Shown here one piece after another: positions 7,414 to 15,285 of a DNA stretch of 39,169 nucleotides. A model generated the notes under the pieces. The model had not been told where the DNA came from. It made no database searches and saw only the letters and a list, made by a program, of their open reading frames with translations. The translations under genes and the position numbers were made by a program. Positions within the stretch are counted from its first letter, which is position 1. Each line of letters opens with the position of its first letter. This stretch comes from Clostridia bacterium (GTDB lineage: Bacteria; Bacillota; Clostridia; Christensenellales; UBA1242). The stretch covers positions 1 to 39,169 of the forward strand of contig JAFUPL010000012.1 in assembly GCA_017481235.1 (NCBI GenBank), written 5' to 3'.

Positions 7414-9278
7414 TATAAAATTCCTTTCATTTTTAAATATATCATTATTACGTTGATATCGGCAGGGGAAACACCATCAATACGTTTTGCTTGTCCTAAT
7501 GTAAGTGGTTTAATTTTGTCAAGTTTTTGTCTTGCTTCCAATCTTAATCCATTTAGTTTGGTATATTCCAAATCTGTAGGCAATTGAATATTTTCTACTT
7601 TTCTAGTTTTTTCTATTGTCTCATTTTCACGATTAATATATCCCTCATATTTAACTTCAATATTAATATATTTTAATACTTCGTCAGTAATTTCATCAAA
7701 CAACCCTAATTCGTCTTTCACATCAAATATTGTTATGTTGTTTCGCTTGATTAATTCTCTTACTGTTACTCCATTTAACACAGGATTTTCGTTGTGAGAT
7801 ATTAAAAAGTTATTAATCTCTTTAGGTGAGTAACGTTTGTTTAAGATTTCATTAACGTTATCAATTTGCTTCATTTTCTTTTTATATGCACGATAGCGTT
7901 TATCGTCTACAAGACCAATATCACGTCCAAGTTGAGTTAAACGTATATCACAGTTGTCTTGACGAAGAATTAATCTATATTCTGCACGACTGGTCATCAT
8001 ACGATAAGGTTCAACTATTGTTTTAGTAACTAAGTCATCAATTAAAACACCAATATACGCTTGGTCTCTGCCCAAAACAATAGGTGATAGACCTTTGATT
8101 TGACGTGAAGCATTTATTCCCGCGATAAGTCCTTGTGCTCCTGCTTCTTCATATCCACTAGTTCCATTAATTTGACCAGCAAAGAACAATCCGTTGATAG
8201 ATTTGCTTTCAAGAGTAGGATTTAATTGTGTGGCATCAATGCAATCGTATTCAATTGCATATGCAAAACGCATTATTTTAACGTTTTCAAAACCTGGTAT
8301 ACATCTATACATCTCGCGTTGCACATCAACTGGCATAGAACTACTAATTCCTTGTACATACACTTCATCAGTTGACGCGCTTTCTGGTTCTAAAAATAAT
8401 TGATGACGTTCTTTATCCGCAAATCTCATTACTTTATCTTCAATGGAAGGACAGTAACGAGGTCCAATGCCCTTAACCTTGCCCGAGTATAGTGGGGCAC
8501 GCGAAATATTGTTGCGGATTACTTCGTGCATTTTTTCGCTAGTATAACCTAAATAACATATTTGCTTGTTCTTGGTATCACTTTTATTCAAGATTGAAAA
8601 GTTATGACCTAATTCATCTCCATTTTGAACTTCAAATTGACTATAATCAATACTTTTGCCGTCTACACGCGCAGGCGTTCCCGTTTTAAAGCGCAAAATC
8701 TTAAATCCTAGGCGCATTAAACTTTCGGTTAAACTATTTGCCGGTTCAAAACCATTTGGCCCTGTAAACTTACAATAATCGCCAATTATGACTTTGGCGT
8801 TTAAATATACGCCTGTACAAACGACTACCGCTTTAGCACTAAAACTTTCGCCGGCAAGAGTAGTAATTCCAACAACTTTATTGTCTTCAACTAAAATTTC
8901 ACTAACTTCGGCTTGTAATATATCTAAATTAGATTGGTGTTCAAGTGTTCTTTTCATTTCGGTATGATATACTACTTTATCCACTTGTGCACGTAAACTT
9001 TGAACCGCAGGTCCTTTACCGCTATTAAGCATACGTAATTGCAATAAAGATTTGTCCGCATTTATAGCCATTTGACCACCAAGTGCATCAATTTCGCCCG
9101 TTAATTGACCTTTTGCAGTACCACCAATCGAAGGATTACACGCTAAAAACCCAATACTATCAAGGTTAAGTGTAACAAGTAGTGTTTTACAATTTAAGCG
9201 TGCTAGCGCTAAACACGCTTCACACCCAGCGTGTCCACTGCCTATAACAATTGCATCATAATTATCAACAAATTTCAT
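7413..9278 (-). CDS. mnmG: tRNA uridine-34 carboxymethylaminomethyl modification enzyme MnmG (GidA)
   Basis: 621 residues, full length. This FAD enzyme works in a complex with MnmE to install the (carboxymethyl)aminomethyl group on wobble U34 of several tRNAs. The FAD-binding motif GSGHAGCEA lies at residues 13-21. The two family signatures are present: GPRYCPSIEDKVMRF (about 273-287) and GQING(T)SGYEEAGAQGL (about 368-384). The C-terminal helical domain that binds MnmE and tRNA ends RIDGVSPADINVIMIYLKMKG. It is separated from mnmE by one base, with its ribosome site inside the mnmE 3' end. Confidence 0.97.
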   Translation of the reverse strand: MKFVDNYDAIVIGSGHAGCEACLALARLNCKTLLVTLNLDSIGFLACNPSIGGTAKGQLTGEIDALGGQMAINADKSLLQLRMLNSGKGPAVQSLRAQVDKVVYHTEMKRTLEHQSNLDILQAEVSEILVEDNKVVGITTLAGESFSAKAVVVCTGVYLNAKVIIGDYCKFTGPNGFEPANSLTESLMRLGFKILRFKTGTPARVDGKSIDYSQFEVQNGDELGHNFSILNKSDTKNKQICYLGYTSEKMHEVIRNNISRAPLYSGKVKGIGPRYCPSIEDKVMRFADKERHQLFLEPESASTDEVYVQGISSSMPVDVQREMYRCIPGFENVKIMRFAYAIEYDCIDATQLNPTLESKSINGLFFAGQINGTSGYEEAGAQGLIAGINASRQIKGLSPIVLGRDQAYIGVLIDDLVTKTIVEPYRMMTSRAEYRLILRQDNCDIRLTQLGRDIGLVDDKRYRAYKKKMKQIDNVNEILNKRYSPKEINNFLISHNENPVLNGVTVRELIKRNNITIFDVKDELGLFDEITDEVLKYINIEVKYEGYINRENETIEKTRKVENIQLPTDLEYTKLNGLRLEARQKLDKIKPLTLGQAKRIDGVSPADINVIMIYLKMKGIL

Positions 9279-9279
9279 A

Positions 9280-10590
9280 TTATTTTCCTAAACAGAACTT
9301 TTCAAAAATTCTATCAATTATCCTTTCGTTTGAATTAATTCCACTAACTTCGCCAAGATGTTGCCAACAAGCGTGGATATCCGCTACAACAAAGTCAAGA
9401 CTTGTGGTTGTAAATGTATTAATTGCATTATCTAGCGCCATTTCGGCATTAGTAACACATTCAATATGACGCGCATTGGATAAATAAAATTGTGAAGTAT
9501 TGTATCCTTGCACCATTGTTTTGTTAAAAATCATTTGTTTTAAGTTTTCTACATTTGTGCCGTGTTTTGCACTAATATATATAATATTATCTTCATTTTG
9601 TTTCTCGTTTGTGGATAAGTCTATTTTATTATAAACCGTAATTGTAGGTTTTCCTTCAACTTTAATATCTTCAGGGTTTGAAATATCAATTAATTTTAAC
9701 ACCAAATCAGCGTCTTGAATGCTTTGCTTAGCGCGGTCAATACCTATGCGCTCCACAATATCCGCACTATCTCTAATTCCCGCGGTATCAAACAATCTAA
9801 ACACTATCCCGTTGTACACATATTCGGCTTCCACAATATCACGTGTAGTGCCAGCAATGTCGGTTACAATCGATTTATCACTATTAGTTAAAGCATTAAG
9901 TAGACTTGATTTGCCAGCATTTGGTGCACCAACAATGGCTACTTTTACACCATTTTTAATCATCATTCCACTAATTTTTGTGGATAATAGGTCGCTTATT
10001 TGTGATTTGATTGCTTTTAATCTATCCAAAACTTCTACATTTTCATTGTCGGTGTATTCATATTCTGGATAATCCAATTTTGCTTCAATTTCAGCCAATA
10101 TATCAGTAAGTTCAGTTTGAAGTCCGTTTATAATTTCAAACAACTTACCTTGCATTAACACGCTTCCAGCACGCGCTTGCGCTTCGCTTTCCGCATTTAT
10201 TATATCAATAATTCCTTCTGCTTGGTCAACACTAAGTTTGCCGTTTAAAAATGCACGCTTTGAATATTCACCTGCTTCTGCCATGCGTGCGCCTAACTTT
10301 TGACACTCCAGTATCACTTGTTGGGCAATAAAATATCCACCATGACATTGAACTTCAGCAATATCTTCCCCAGTATATGAATTAGGACCTTTAAAATACA
10401 CAACTAAGGCATTATCTTGAATACCATTTGCATATATATCTTTTAAATACATAAAACGTGGCAAAAAATCATTATCACATTTAGTAATACTCTTTAGTAT
10501 TTGATGTGATAACTTTCCACTAATTCTAACTATCGCCACGCCCGCTTTACCTGGTGGGGTAGCAAGTGCTACAATTGTATCTTCCAACAT
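9280..10590 (-). CDS. mnmE: tRNA modification GTPase MnmE (TrmE)
   Basis: 436 residues; partner of MnmG in U34 modification. The N-terminal tetrahydrofolate-binding domain starts TIVALATPPGKAGVAIVRISG. The G domain follows: GAPNAGKSS (about 219-227), DIAGTTRD (G2/G3 region), DTAGIR, and NKID (NKxD-type G4). The C terminus ends FCLGK, the MnmE C-x-G-K signature whose cysteine is conserved. GAGG precedes the ATG. A TATAAT (10608-10613) suggests an own promoter with a weak -35 box, and jag's terminator separates it from the rpmH operon. Three exact DnaA boxes in the same orientation lie in and just upstream of it (9610, 9979, 10687). Confidence 0.97.
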   Translation of the reverse strand: MLEDTIVALATPPGKAGVAIVRISGKLSHQILKSITKCDNDFLPRFMYLKDIYANGIQDNALVVYFKGPNSYTGEDIAEVQCHGGYFIAQQVILECQKLGARMAEAGEYSKRAFLNGKLSVDQAEGIIDIINAESEAQARAGSVLMQGKLFEIINGLQTELTDILAEIEAKLDYPEYEYTDNENVEVLDRLKAIKSQISDLLSTKISGMMIKNGVKVAIVGAPNAGKSSLLNALTNSDKSIVTDIAGTTRDIVEAEYVYNGIVFRLFDTAGIRDSADIVERIGIDRAKQSIQDADLVLKLIDISNPEDIKVEGKPTITVYNKIDLSTNEKQNEDNIIYISAKHGTNVENLKQMIFNKTMVQGYNTSQFYLSNARHIECVTNAEMALDNAINTFTTTSLDFVVADIHACWQHLGEVSGINSNERIIDRIFEKFCLGK

Positions 10591-10710
10591 ATAAACCTCG
10601 TAAAGTTATTATATCATAATTTAATTCTATTTACTAGTAGTATAAATAAAATATATCAACAAAATTTGATAAATTAATACTCTTTTTGTGGATAATTTAT
10701 TTTTTACAAC

Positions 10711-10739
10711 AAAAAAGTTAAGGGATTAACCTTAACTTT
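10711..10739 (-). terminator. Terminator of the rpmH-to-jag operon
   Basis: A perfect 10-base stem (AAAGTTAAGG at 10714-10723 with CCTTAACTTT at 10730-10739) and a six-base loop, followed on the minus strand by a run of T's. It starts 8 bases past the jag stop. Confidence 0.8.
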
Positions 10740-10746
10740 ATACATA

Positions 10747-11529
10747 TTATCTTTTAAATTTAATTACAACGTGACGATTGTCGCCTTCACCCATACTTTC
10801 AGTTTCAACTAAAGTACGACCTTGTAATGCGGAGTGGATAATACGACGTTCATAAGCATTCATTGGGTCTAAGTGGACGTTACGCTCAATCTCTTCAGCC
10901 TTATCTGCCATACGATTAGCAAGGTCAATTAATGTTTGTTCACGACCCTTTTTATATCCTTCAACGTCTAAATACAAACGATATCTTCCTTCTCCAGCGC
11001 GTTTTAAACCACCAAGAAGAATTTGAATAGCGTTAAGAGTATCACCACGGTAACCTATAAGTTTGCCAACATTTGCTCCTGTAACGTTAAATGAAATGTC
11101 GTTATTTTCAATTGAATATTCAACACTAACTTCCATTTTCATCTTACTTGCAAGATTTACTAAGAAGTTTTTAACTCTTTCAATCAATTCGTCTGGAGAT
11201 TTAATCTCTTTACCTTCCTTAATTTGCTCAGTTTTAGGTTGTTCAGTTTTGATTTCTTCTACAATTTCTGTAATAACTGACTTAACTTCTTCAATTTGCT
11301 CAGTTTTTTCAATTTCAGTAGGTTGCTCTACCACTTCTTTAACTTCTTCAACTGTTGTTTCAACTATTACAGGGATGTCCTCATAAATCAAGCAAACTTT
11401 AGCCTTTTTAAATAAACCACCAGTCTCTAAAATCTTAATATCAACATCTTCGCGGTTAAGACCTAAAGTTCTTAATCCATCGTTGATTGCAACATCTACA
11501 TTTTTTCCAACACTTATATATTCTTTCAT
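10747..11529 (-). CDS. jag: Jag/KhpB (EloR) RNA-binding protein, SpoIIIJ-associated
   Basis: 260 residues. The N-terminal Jag-N domain begins KEYISVGKNVDVAINDGLRTLGL and ends with the family's K-K-A-K-V block. An acidic Glu/Lys/Thr/Val linker (about 65-108) has repeats of TE(Q)IEEVK and TEQIK type. A KH domain follows, with the GKLIGYRGDTLNAIQIL motif (about 156-172), and then a C-terminal R3H domain with NAYERRIIHSALQ (about 223-235). In Bacillota, KhpB with KhpA controls cell elongation and binds many RNAs. It starts five bases after yidC, the usual partner upstream. Confidence 0.93.
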   Translation of the reverse strand: MKEYISVGKNVDVAINDGLRTLGLNREDVDIKILETGGLFKKAKVCLIYEDIPVIVETTVEEVKEVVEQPTEIEKTEQIEEVKSVITEIVEEIKTEQPKTEQIKEGKEIKSPDELIERVKNFLVNLASKMKMEVSVEYSIENNDISFNVTGANVGKLIGYRGDTLNAIQILLGGLKRAGEGRYRLYLDVEGYKKGREQTLIDLANRMADKAEEIERNVHLDPMNAYERRIIHSALQGRTLVETESMGEGDNRHVVIKFKR

Positions 11530-11534
11530 AATTA

Positions 11535-12605
11535 TTATCCTTTATTGTAATTTCTACTATATTCTACAACTTCCGTATTTCCCTTTTTGTATACAACTTT
11601 ATCGTCAGGTTTATTATTTTTAGGCATAAACAAGTCTGTTATTGTTGAGATTAGTGCTGACATAATCGAGTTGGTAATAATATACAAAGTAAACAAAGCA
11701 CTTGAAGTACTTGCAAATATAATCATAAATATAGGCATTATTATAAGCATAATTTTACTGCTTGGATTTTTAACGCCAGTTTTCTTTTCCTGTAACTTAA
11801 CTTGTAGGAATTGAACTAAGAATGTTATAACACCCGCTAATATAATTAATAAATAATAGCCATTGTTTTTATTATCTTCTTCAATAATTGACTTAATTAT
11901 ATTATAATCTTCCTTAAGTTGCGCTTTTTCCGAGTCATCAATAATACCATTATTGATTGCATACTTTTCAAAAGACGAGTAATTAACAACTGGGGAAGTG
12001 GTTGTGTCACCCTTCCACACATTTTTTACCCACATAAAACTATATTTTTTAGATTGTTTTTTAAATTTAGCATTTACTTCATTAGCAATATAAGCATCTA
12101 CTTTTGATTGGTCCACTTCCAAACTTTCATTTAAAAATTCTTGCGAATTATTTTGTGTATACTCTTCCGCTGTTATATATGTTTGATAAATTTCATTAAA
12201 AGCAATGTTTTCTTGCTTTTTTGATAAAGAATTAATACCCATAAACAGTGATGTAAACACAACTAGTGTAACAATCATTGAAATTAGCAAAGTTAAACAA
12301 GTTCCAGTCATATTAAAGTTATATTTTTTTGCCAATTCCATTTGTTTTTGATTTAATTTGTTTCTATCTCCAGGATATTGTTGTTGAACTTTTTGTAATT
12401 CAGGTTGCATTATTGCTTGCATTTTTGCATTTTTGGCATTTACGCGCTTTTGCATAATGTCAAGCGGTGTTAATATTAACTTAATTGCAATAGTTAGTAA
12501 TATTATTGCCCAACCATAATTTCCAACCCACTTTACAAATAGGTCAATACATTTACCCCAAAACGCTTTTGTTATAAGCATTTGTGAAAAGTTTAACATA
12601 CCCAT
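11535..12605 (-). CDS. yidC: Membrane protein insertase YidC/Oxa1 (SpoIIIJ type)
   Basis: 356 residues. It inserts and folds membrane proteins, alone or with SecYEG. It is the short Gram-positive type, without the large periplasmic P1 domain. Hydrophobic segments: about 27-46 (YGWAIILLTIAIKLILTPLD, with the conserved positive residue in the groove), about 103-124, about 246-265 and about 281-310. The cytoplasmic coiled region reads QKRVNAKNAKMQAIMQPELQKVQQQYPGD. An unusually long hydrophilic insert (about 130-240) lies between the second and later membrane segments. The start overlaps the yidD end by 13 bases, and its AGGAG site lies inside yidD. Confidence 0.92.
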   Translation of the reverse strand: MGMLNFSQMLITKAFWGKCIDLFVKWVGNYGWAIILLTIAIKLILTPLDIMQKRVNAKNAKMQAIMQPELQKVQQQYPGDRNKLNQKQMELAKKYNFNMTGTCLTLLISMIVTLVVFTSLFMGINSLSKKQENIAFNEIYQTYITAEEYTQNNSQEFLNESLEVDQSKVDAYIANEVNAKFKKQSKKYSFMWVKNVWKGDTTTSPVVNYSSFEKYAINNGIIDDSEKAQLKEDYNIIKSIIEEDNKNNGYYLLIILAGVITFLVQFLQVKLQEKKTGVKNPSSKIMLIIMPIFMIIFASTSSALFTLYIITNSIMSALISTITDLFMPKNNKPDDKVVYKKGNTEVVEYSRNYNKG

Positions 12606-12868
12606 TTGTACGCTCCTAATATATTTAATGGTTCTAAATCTAATCCGCCCTTATGTAATCTTGTGCATCTTATAAGTCGTTTACAACCTATAATTACGCC
12701 AGTTATTGGGTCAAACTTAATTACGCAACGCATCATATAAATTGAACATGTTGGCATTTTTGAACAATTAGACCCAATCAAAGGGGATATAATTAATTTA
12801 TAAAAAATCAAGAATACAATTTCCACGCAAAGTAGTGGTAACATCAAGATTTTAAATACTTTATACAT
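12593..12868 (-). CDS. yidD: YidD, membrane protein insertion efficiency factor
   Basis: 91 residues. A small membrane-associated protein that helps YidC-dependent insertion. An N-terminal hydrophobic segment (LMLPLLCVEIVFLIFYKLIIS) is followed by the family's cysteine-rich core: SPLIGSNCSKMPTCSIYMMRC, then GCKRLIRCTRLHKGGLD. The family has P-x-C-R-(F/Y)-x-P-(T/S)-C-S-x-Y; here the arginine and proline positions are partly changed (GSNCSKMPTCSIY). It overlaps rnpA by eight bases and yidC by thirteen. Confidence 0.9.
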   Translation of the reverse strand: MYKVFKILMLPLLCVEIVFLIFYKLIISPLIGSNCSKMPTCSIYMMRCVIKFDPITGVIIGCKRLIRCTRLHKGGLDLEPLNILGAYKWVC

Positions 12869-13211
12869 CTTTTGTATCCTTGACCAAATTACATTTTATT
12901 AAGAATTTATTAAACTCGTCGTTTAAAACTCTAAAATCCACCGCAGTTGCTTCAATTTTTAATGTAATTACATAATTTTTTAATTTCAAAATAGGTAATT
13001 TAACCCTAACAATCTCACTGATAACACGTTTTAATCTACTGCGTACAACTGAGTTACCAACTTTGCTACTAATTGCAATACCTACTTTTGCATTAGGTAA
13101 TCTAGTATCAACATAGTGGACAGAAAAATACTTACAACTATAAAAATTTCCTTTTCTATAGATGTACTTAAATTCTTTTGTCTTTTTAACTCTATTAATC
13201 CTATTTAACAT
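12861..13211 (-). CDS. rnpA: Ribonuclease P protein component
   Basis: 116 residues. The protein subunit that helps RNase P RNA cut 5' leaders from pre-tRNAs. The N terminus reads LNRINRVKKTKEFKYIYRKG, and the RNA-binding signature SSKVGNSVVRSRLKRVISE (about 50-68) matches the family's K-A-V-x-R-N-x-x-K-R-x-x-R-E block. I chose the ATG at 13211 because the AGGTGA site fits it. An in-frame GTG at 13217 would overlap that site. It lies six bases after rpmH in the classic rpmH-rnpA arrangement. Confidence 0.95.
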   Translation of the reverse strand: MLNRINRVKKTKEFKYIYRKGNFYSCKYFSVHYVDTRLPNAKVGIAISSKVGNSVVRSRLKRVISEIVRVKLPILKLKNYVITLKIEATAVDFRVLNDEFNKFLIKCNLVKDTKDV

Positions 13212-13217
13212 AATCAC

Positions 13218-13352
13218 CTATGCTGATAATTTATTTCTTCCTCTATTTCTGCGTCTTTTTAATACTTTTCTTCCAGACAATGTCTTCATTCTAGCGCGGA
13301 AACCGTGAACTTTGCTTCTTTGTCTTTTCTTTGGTTGATAAGTTTGCTTCAT
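13218..13352 (-). CDS. rpmH: 50S ribosomal protein L34
   Basis: 44 residues, the normal L34 length. The sequence begins [20 protein letters not shown] and ends [13 protein letters not shown], the standard L34 signature. The ATG at 13352 has an AAGGAGA site. A longer in-frame reading upstream (to 13451) would run through the promoter and DnaA boxes and is not real. It is first in the operon with rnpA, yidD, yidC and jag. Confidence 0.97.
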   Translation of the reverse strand: MKQTYQPKKRQRSKVHGFRARMKTLSGRKVLKRRRNRGRNKLSA

Positions 13353-13386
13353 AAATATTCTCCTTTTAATAAAATCAAGTAATAGC

Positions 13387-13415
13387 ATTATAACTTTAAA
13401 CTTTGAATTTGTCAA
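13387..13415 (-). promoter_or_regulatory. Promoter of the rpmH operon
   Basis: A full-consensus promoter on the minus strand: TTGACA (13410-13415), 17 bases, TATAAT (13387-13392). Three DnaA boxes begin 27 bases upstream of the -35 box (13442-13473), so DnaA could influence it. Confidence 0.85.
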
Positions 13416-13435
13416 TGATAATTTCAAATTTAAAC

Positions 13436-13474
13436 AAAAAGTTATCCACAACTTTTGTGAATAATGTGGATAAC
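13436..13474 (-). terminator. dnaN terminator hairpin made of inverted DnaA boxes
   Basis: GTTATCCACA (13441-13450) pairs with TGTGGATAAC (13465-13474), with a third box TTATTCACA (minus strand, 13456-13464) in the loop. On the minus strand the hairpin is followed by five T's, which makes an intrinsic terminator about 30 bases past the dnaN stop. The same bases are three DnaA boxes, two exact TTATCCACA and one TTATTCACA. Confidence 0.75.
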
Positions 13475-13504
13475 TTGTATTTTTTAATATAATTTTATAA
13501 AATC

Positions 13505-14602
13505 TTACACCATTCTTACTGGTAAAATTAAGAACAAATAGTCTTCATTTTCGCTTGGAGTAACAATACAGTGTGAAATTGCATTACTAAAGTTTATTTT
13601 AATATACTCATCTTCAGTGGCACGTAAACAGTCTGTAAAATATTTTGAATTAAACGCAATTGTAATATCAGCACCCTTCATTGATACTGTAATATTTTCT
13701 TTAACATTGCCAATTTCACTATCTGAAGTTAAAACTAACGAATTTTCAGTAATATCAAACTTAACACGACTATTTTTGTCGCCTTTTGATAGCAAACTTG
13801 CTCTATCTATAGCATCTTCCAATTGAGATTTTTTAATATTAACAGTAGTGTTAAAGTTAGAATTTAAAATTTGACGATAATTAATAAATTGACCTTCAAG
13901 TAAACGAGTAGTAATAATTGTATCATTCATATCAACCATCAAATTATTTGAATGAACATAAATTTTAACAGTTTCATCACTATCCAACATTCTACTAATT
14001 TCAGACAAACTTCTTGCTGGCACTATAAAACTAAAATTAGATGTAGTGCTAATAATCTTTTTATTAGCCATTGCCATTCTAAAACCATCAAGTGCTACAG
14101 CGCGCATACCATTTTCATTAATTTCAAACAACACGCCTTTTAATATTGGTCTACTATCATCAACTGCAACTGCAAAAATAACATTATTAATCAAACTCTT
14201 CAAATCAGCGCGATTAACTTCAAAGTATTCAACTTTATCCACGTTTTTAAGTTCCGGGAATTCAAGTACGTCCATACATTGAATAAAACCTTCGCTATCA
14301 GAATAACTAATACGTAATTGATTACGTTCATTTAATTCCAAACTAATTTGCTCAGTAGTCAATTTTCTTAAATACTCACCAAATAATTTACCAGGAACAA
14401 CAGTTTGACCTTCATCAATAACTTCCGCTTTGATAGTTTTAGTAATAGATAACTCCAAGTCAGTACCCGATAAAACCACGCTATCGCCATACGCACTTAT
14501 TTTAATACCTTCCAAAATTGGAGATATAGTTTTGCTTGAAACCGCTTTTAATACTTTGTTCACAGCTTCCGATAAATCTAATCCGTCACATCTAAATAAC
14601 AT
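13505..14602 (-). CDS. dnaN: DNA polymerase III beta subunit (sliding clamp)
   Basis: 365 residues. The dimeric ring clamp that tethers polymerase to DNA. Three clamp folds are visible. The N-terminal domain reads [32 protein letters not shown] and includes DLELSI. The middle domain has the [12 protein letters not shown] block and ALDGFRMA. The C-terminal domain ends [11 protein letters not shown], the family's I-x-P-(M/V)-R-(L/M). The ATG at 14602 is chosen for its GAGGAG site; a longer in-frame reading to 14653 overlaps the promoter. It has its own promoter and terminator and is 683 bases from dnaA, so it is not in a dnaA operon. Confidence 0.97.
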   Translation of the reverse strand: MLFRCDGLDLSEAVNKVLKAVSSKTISPILEGIKISAYGDSVVLSGTDLELSITKTIKAEVIDEGQTVVPGKLFGEYLRKLTTEQISLELNERNQLRISYSDSEGFIQCMDVLEFPELKNVDKVEYFEVNRADLKSLINNVIFAVAVDDSRPILKGVLFEINENGMRAVALDGFRMAMANKKIISTTSNFSFIVPARSLSEISRMLDSDETVKIYVHSNNLMVDMNDTIITTRLLEGQFINYRQILNSNFNTTVNIKKSQLEDAIDRASLLSKGDKNSRVKFDITENSLVLTSDSEIGNVKENITVSMKGADITIAFNSKYFTDCLRATEDEYIKINFSNAISHCIVTPSENEDYLFLILPVRMV

Positions 14603-14624
14603 AATCTTCTCCTCAAGTTTCTTA

Positions 14625-14653
14625 ATATTAACACACAACATCAAATCTGTCAA
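14625..14653 (-). promoter_or_regulatory. Promoter of dnaN
   Basis: On the minus strand TTGACA (14648-14653), 17 bases, TAATAT (14625-14630), just ahead of the dnaN ribosome site. Confidence 0.7.
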
Positions 14654-14795
14654 TAATAATGGACAAATTTTTTATTTTATAATTTAAGATTTACTTTAAA
14701 GTTAAAATTTATGCTACAAAATTTGTCTTATTTTGTAATACAACATTAACTTAATAAATAAACTATATTATATTCAATAATGTGCTTAAAACAAG

Positions 14796-15259
14796 TTATC
14801 CACAAGGTGTTTATAACTTGTTAGTTATCCACAAATATTGCCCTAAAAGTTATCAACACTCAAAATTTTAGACACTTAATAAATATGTTTCGTTGTTTAT
14901 TAACATCATGTTAAAAAATTGATATAACAATTTATTAAGACATCTTAAAAAATAACTATGGTTGAATTTTAATATTGATAAACTAATATACTATATTTAA
15001 TTAACAATGAAATAAATTATGTTTAGTAATGTCTTACTAATAAATTAGGGATATATATTTATTAATACACGCACGTTATTTTTATTTATTAATTATATTT
15101 TTAAATTTATTAGTATTATTATGTCTTGTTGATATGTGAATAACTTTGACATATACAAAATCTAGTGCTATGTTTGCTTATGACGTACCAAATATTGAAA
15201 ATTTGTTAAAAAAAATTGTGGACAAGTTGTGCAAAAATACACACAAATTGTCCACAATT
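14796..15259. other. Probable chromosomal replication origin (oriC)
   Basis: Two DnaA-box clusters flank an extremely AT-rich stretch in the dnaN-dnaA gap. Left cluster: TTATCCACA at 14796-14804 and 14825-14833, and TTATCAACA at 14850-14858. Right cluster, near the dnaA stop: TTATTCACA (minus, 15135-15143), TTGTCCACA (minus, 15217-15225), TTGTCCACA (plus, 15248-15256) and TTTTCCACA (minus, 15261-15269). The 14880-15120 stretch between them is almost all A/T and is the natural candidate unwinding element. Gene context (dnaA, dnaN, rpmH, recF, parAB) supports this. It has not been shown here which cluster starts unwinding. Confidence 0.8.
15208..15259 (-). terminator. dnaA terminator hairpin made of inverted DnaA boxes
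   Basis: AATTGTGGACAA (15214-15225) and TTGTCCACAATT (15248-15259) form a perfect 12-base stem. After one mismatch a further TTGTG/CACAA extends it to about 17 pairs. On the minus strand it is followed by eight T's (A's at 15208-15215 on plus, partly shared with the stem). The stem arms carry two facing TTGTCCACA DnaA-box variants. It lies 27 bases past the dnaA stop. Confidence 0.75.
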
Positions 15260-15285
15260 ATGTGGAAAAGTGCCAAATTTCGCGC

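Noticed and set aside
13353..13451. N-terminal extension of rpmH in the same frame
   Set aside because: It would run through the consensus promoter and the DnaA boxes. L34 proteins are 44-46 residues, and the ribosome site precedes 13352.
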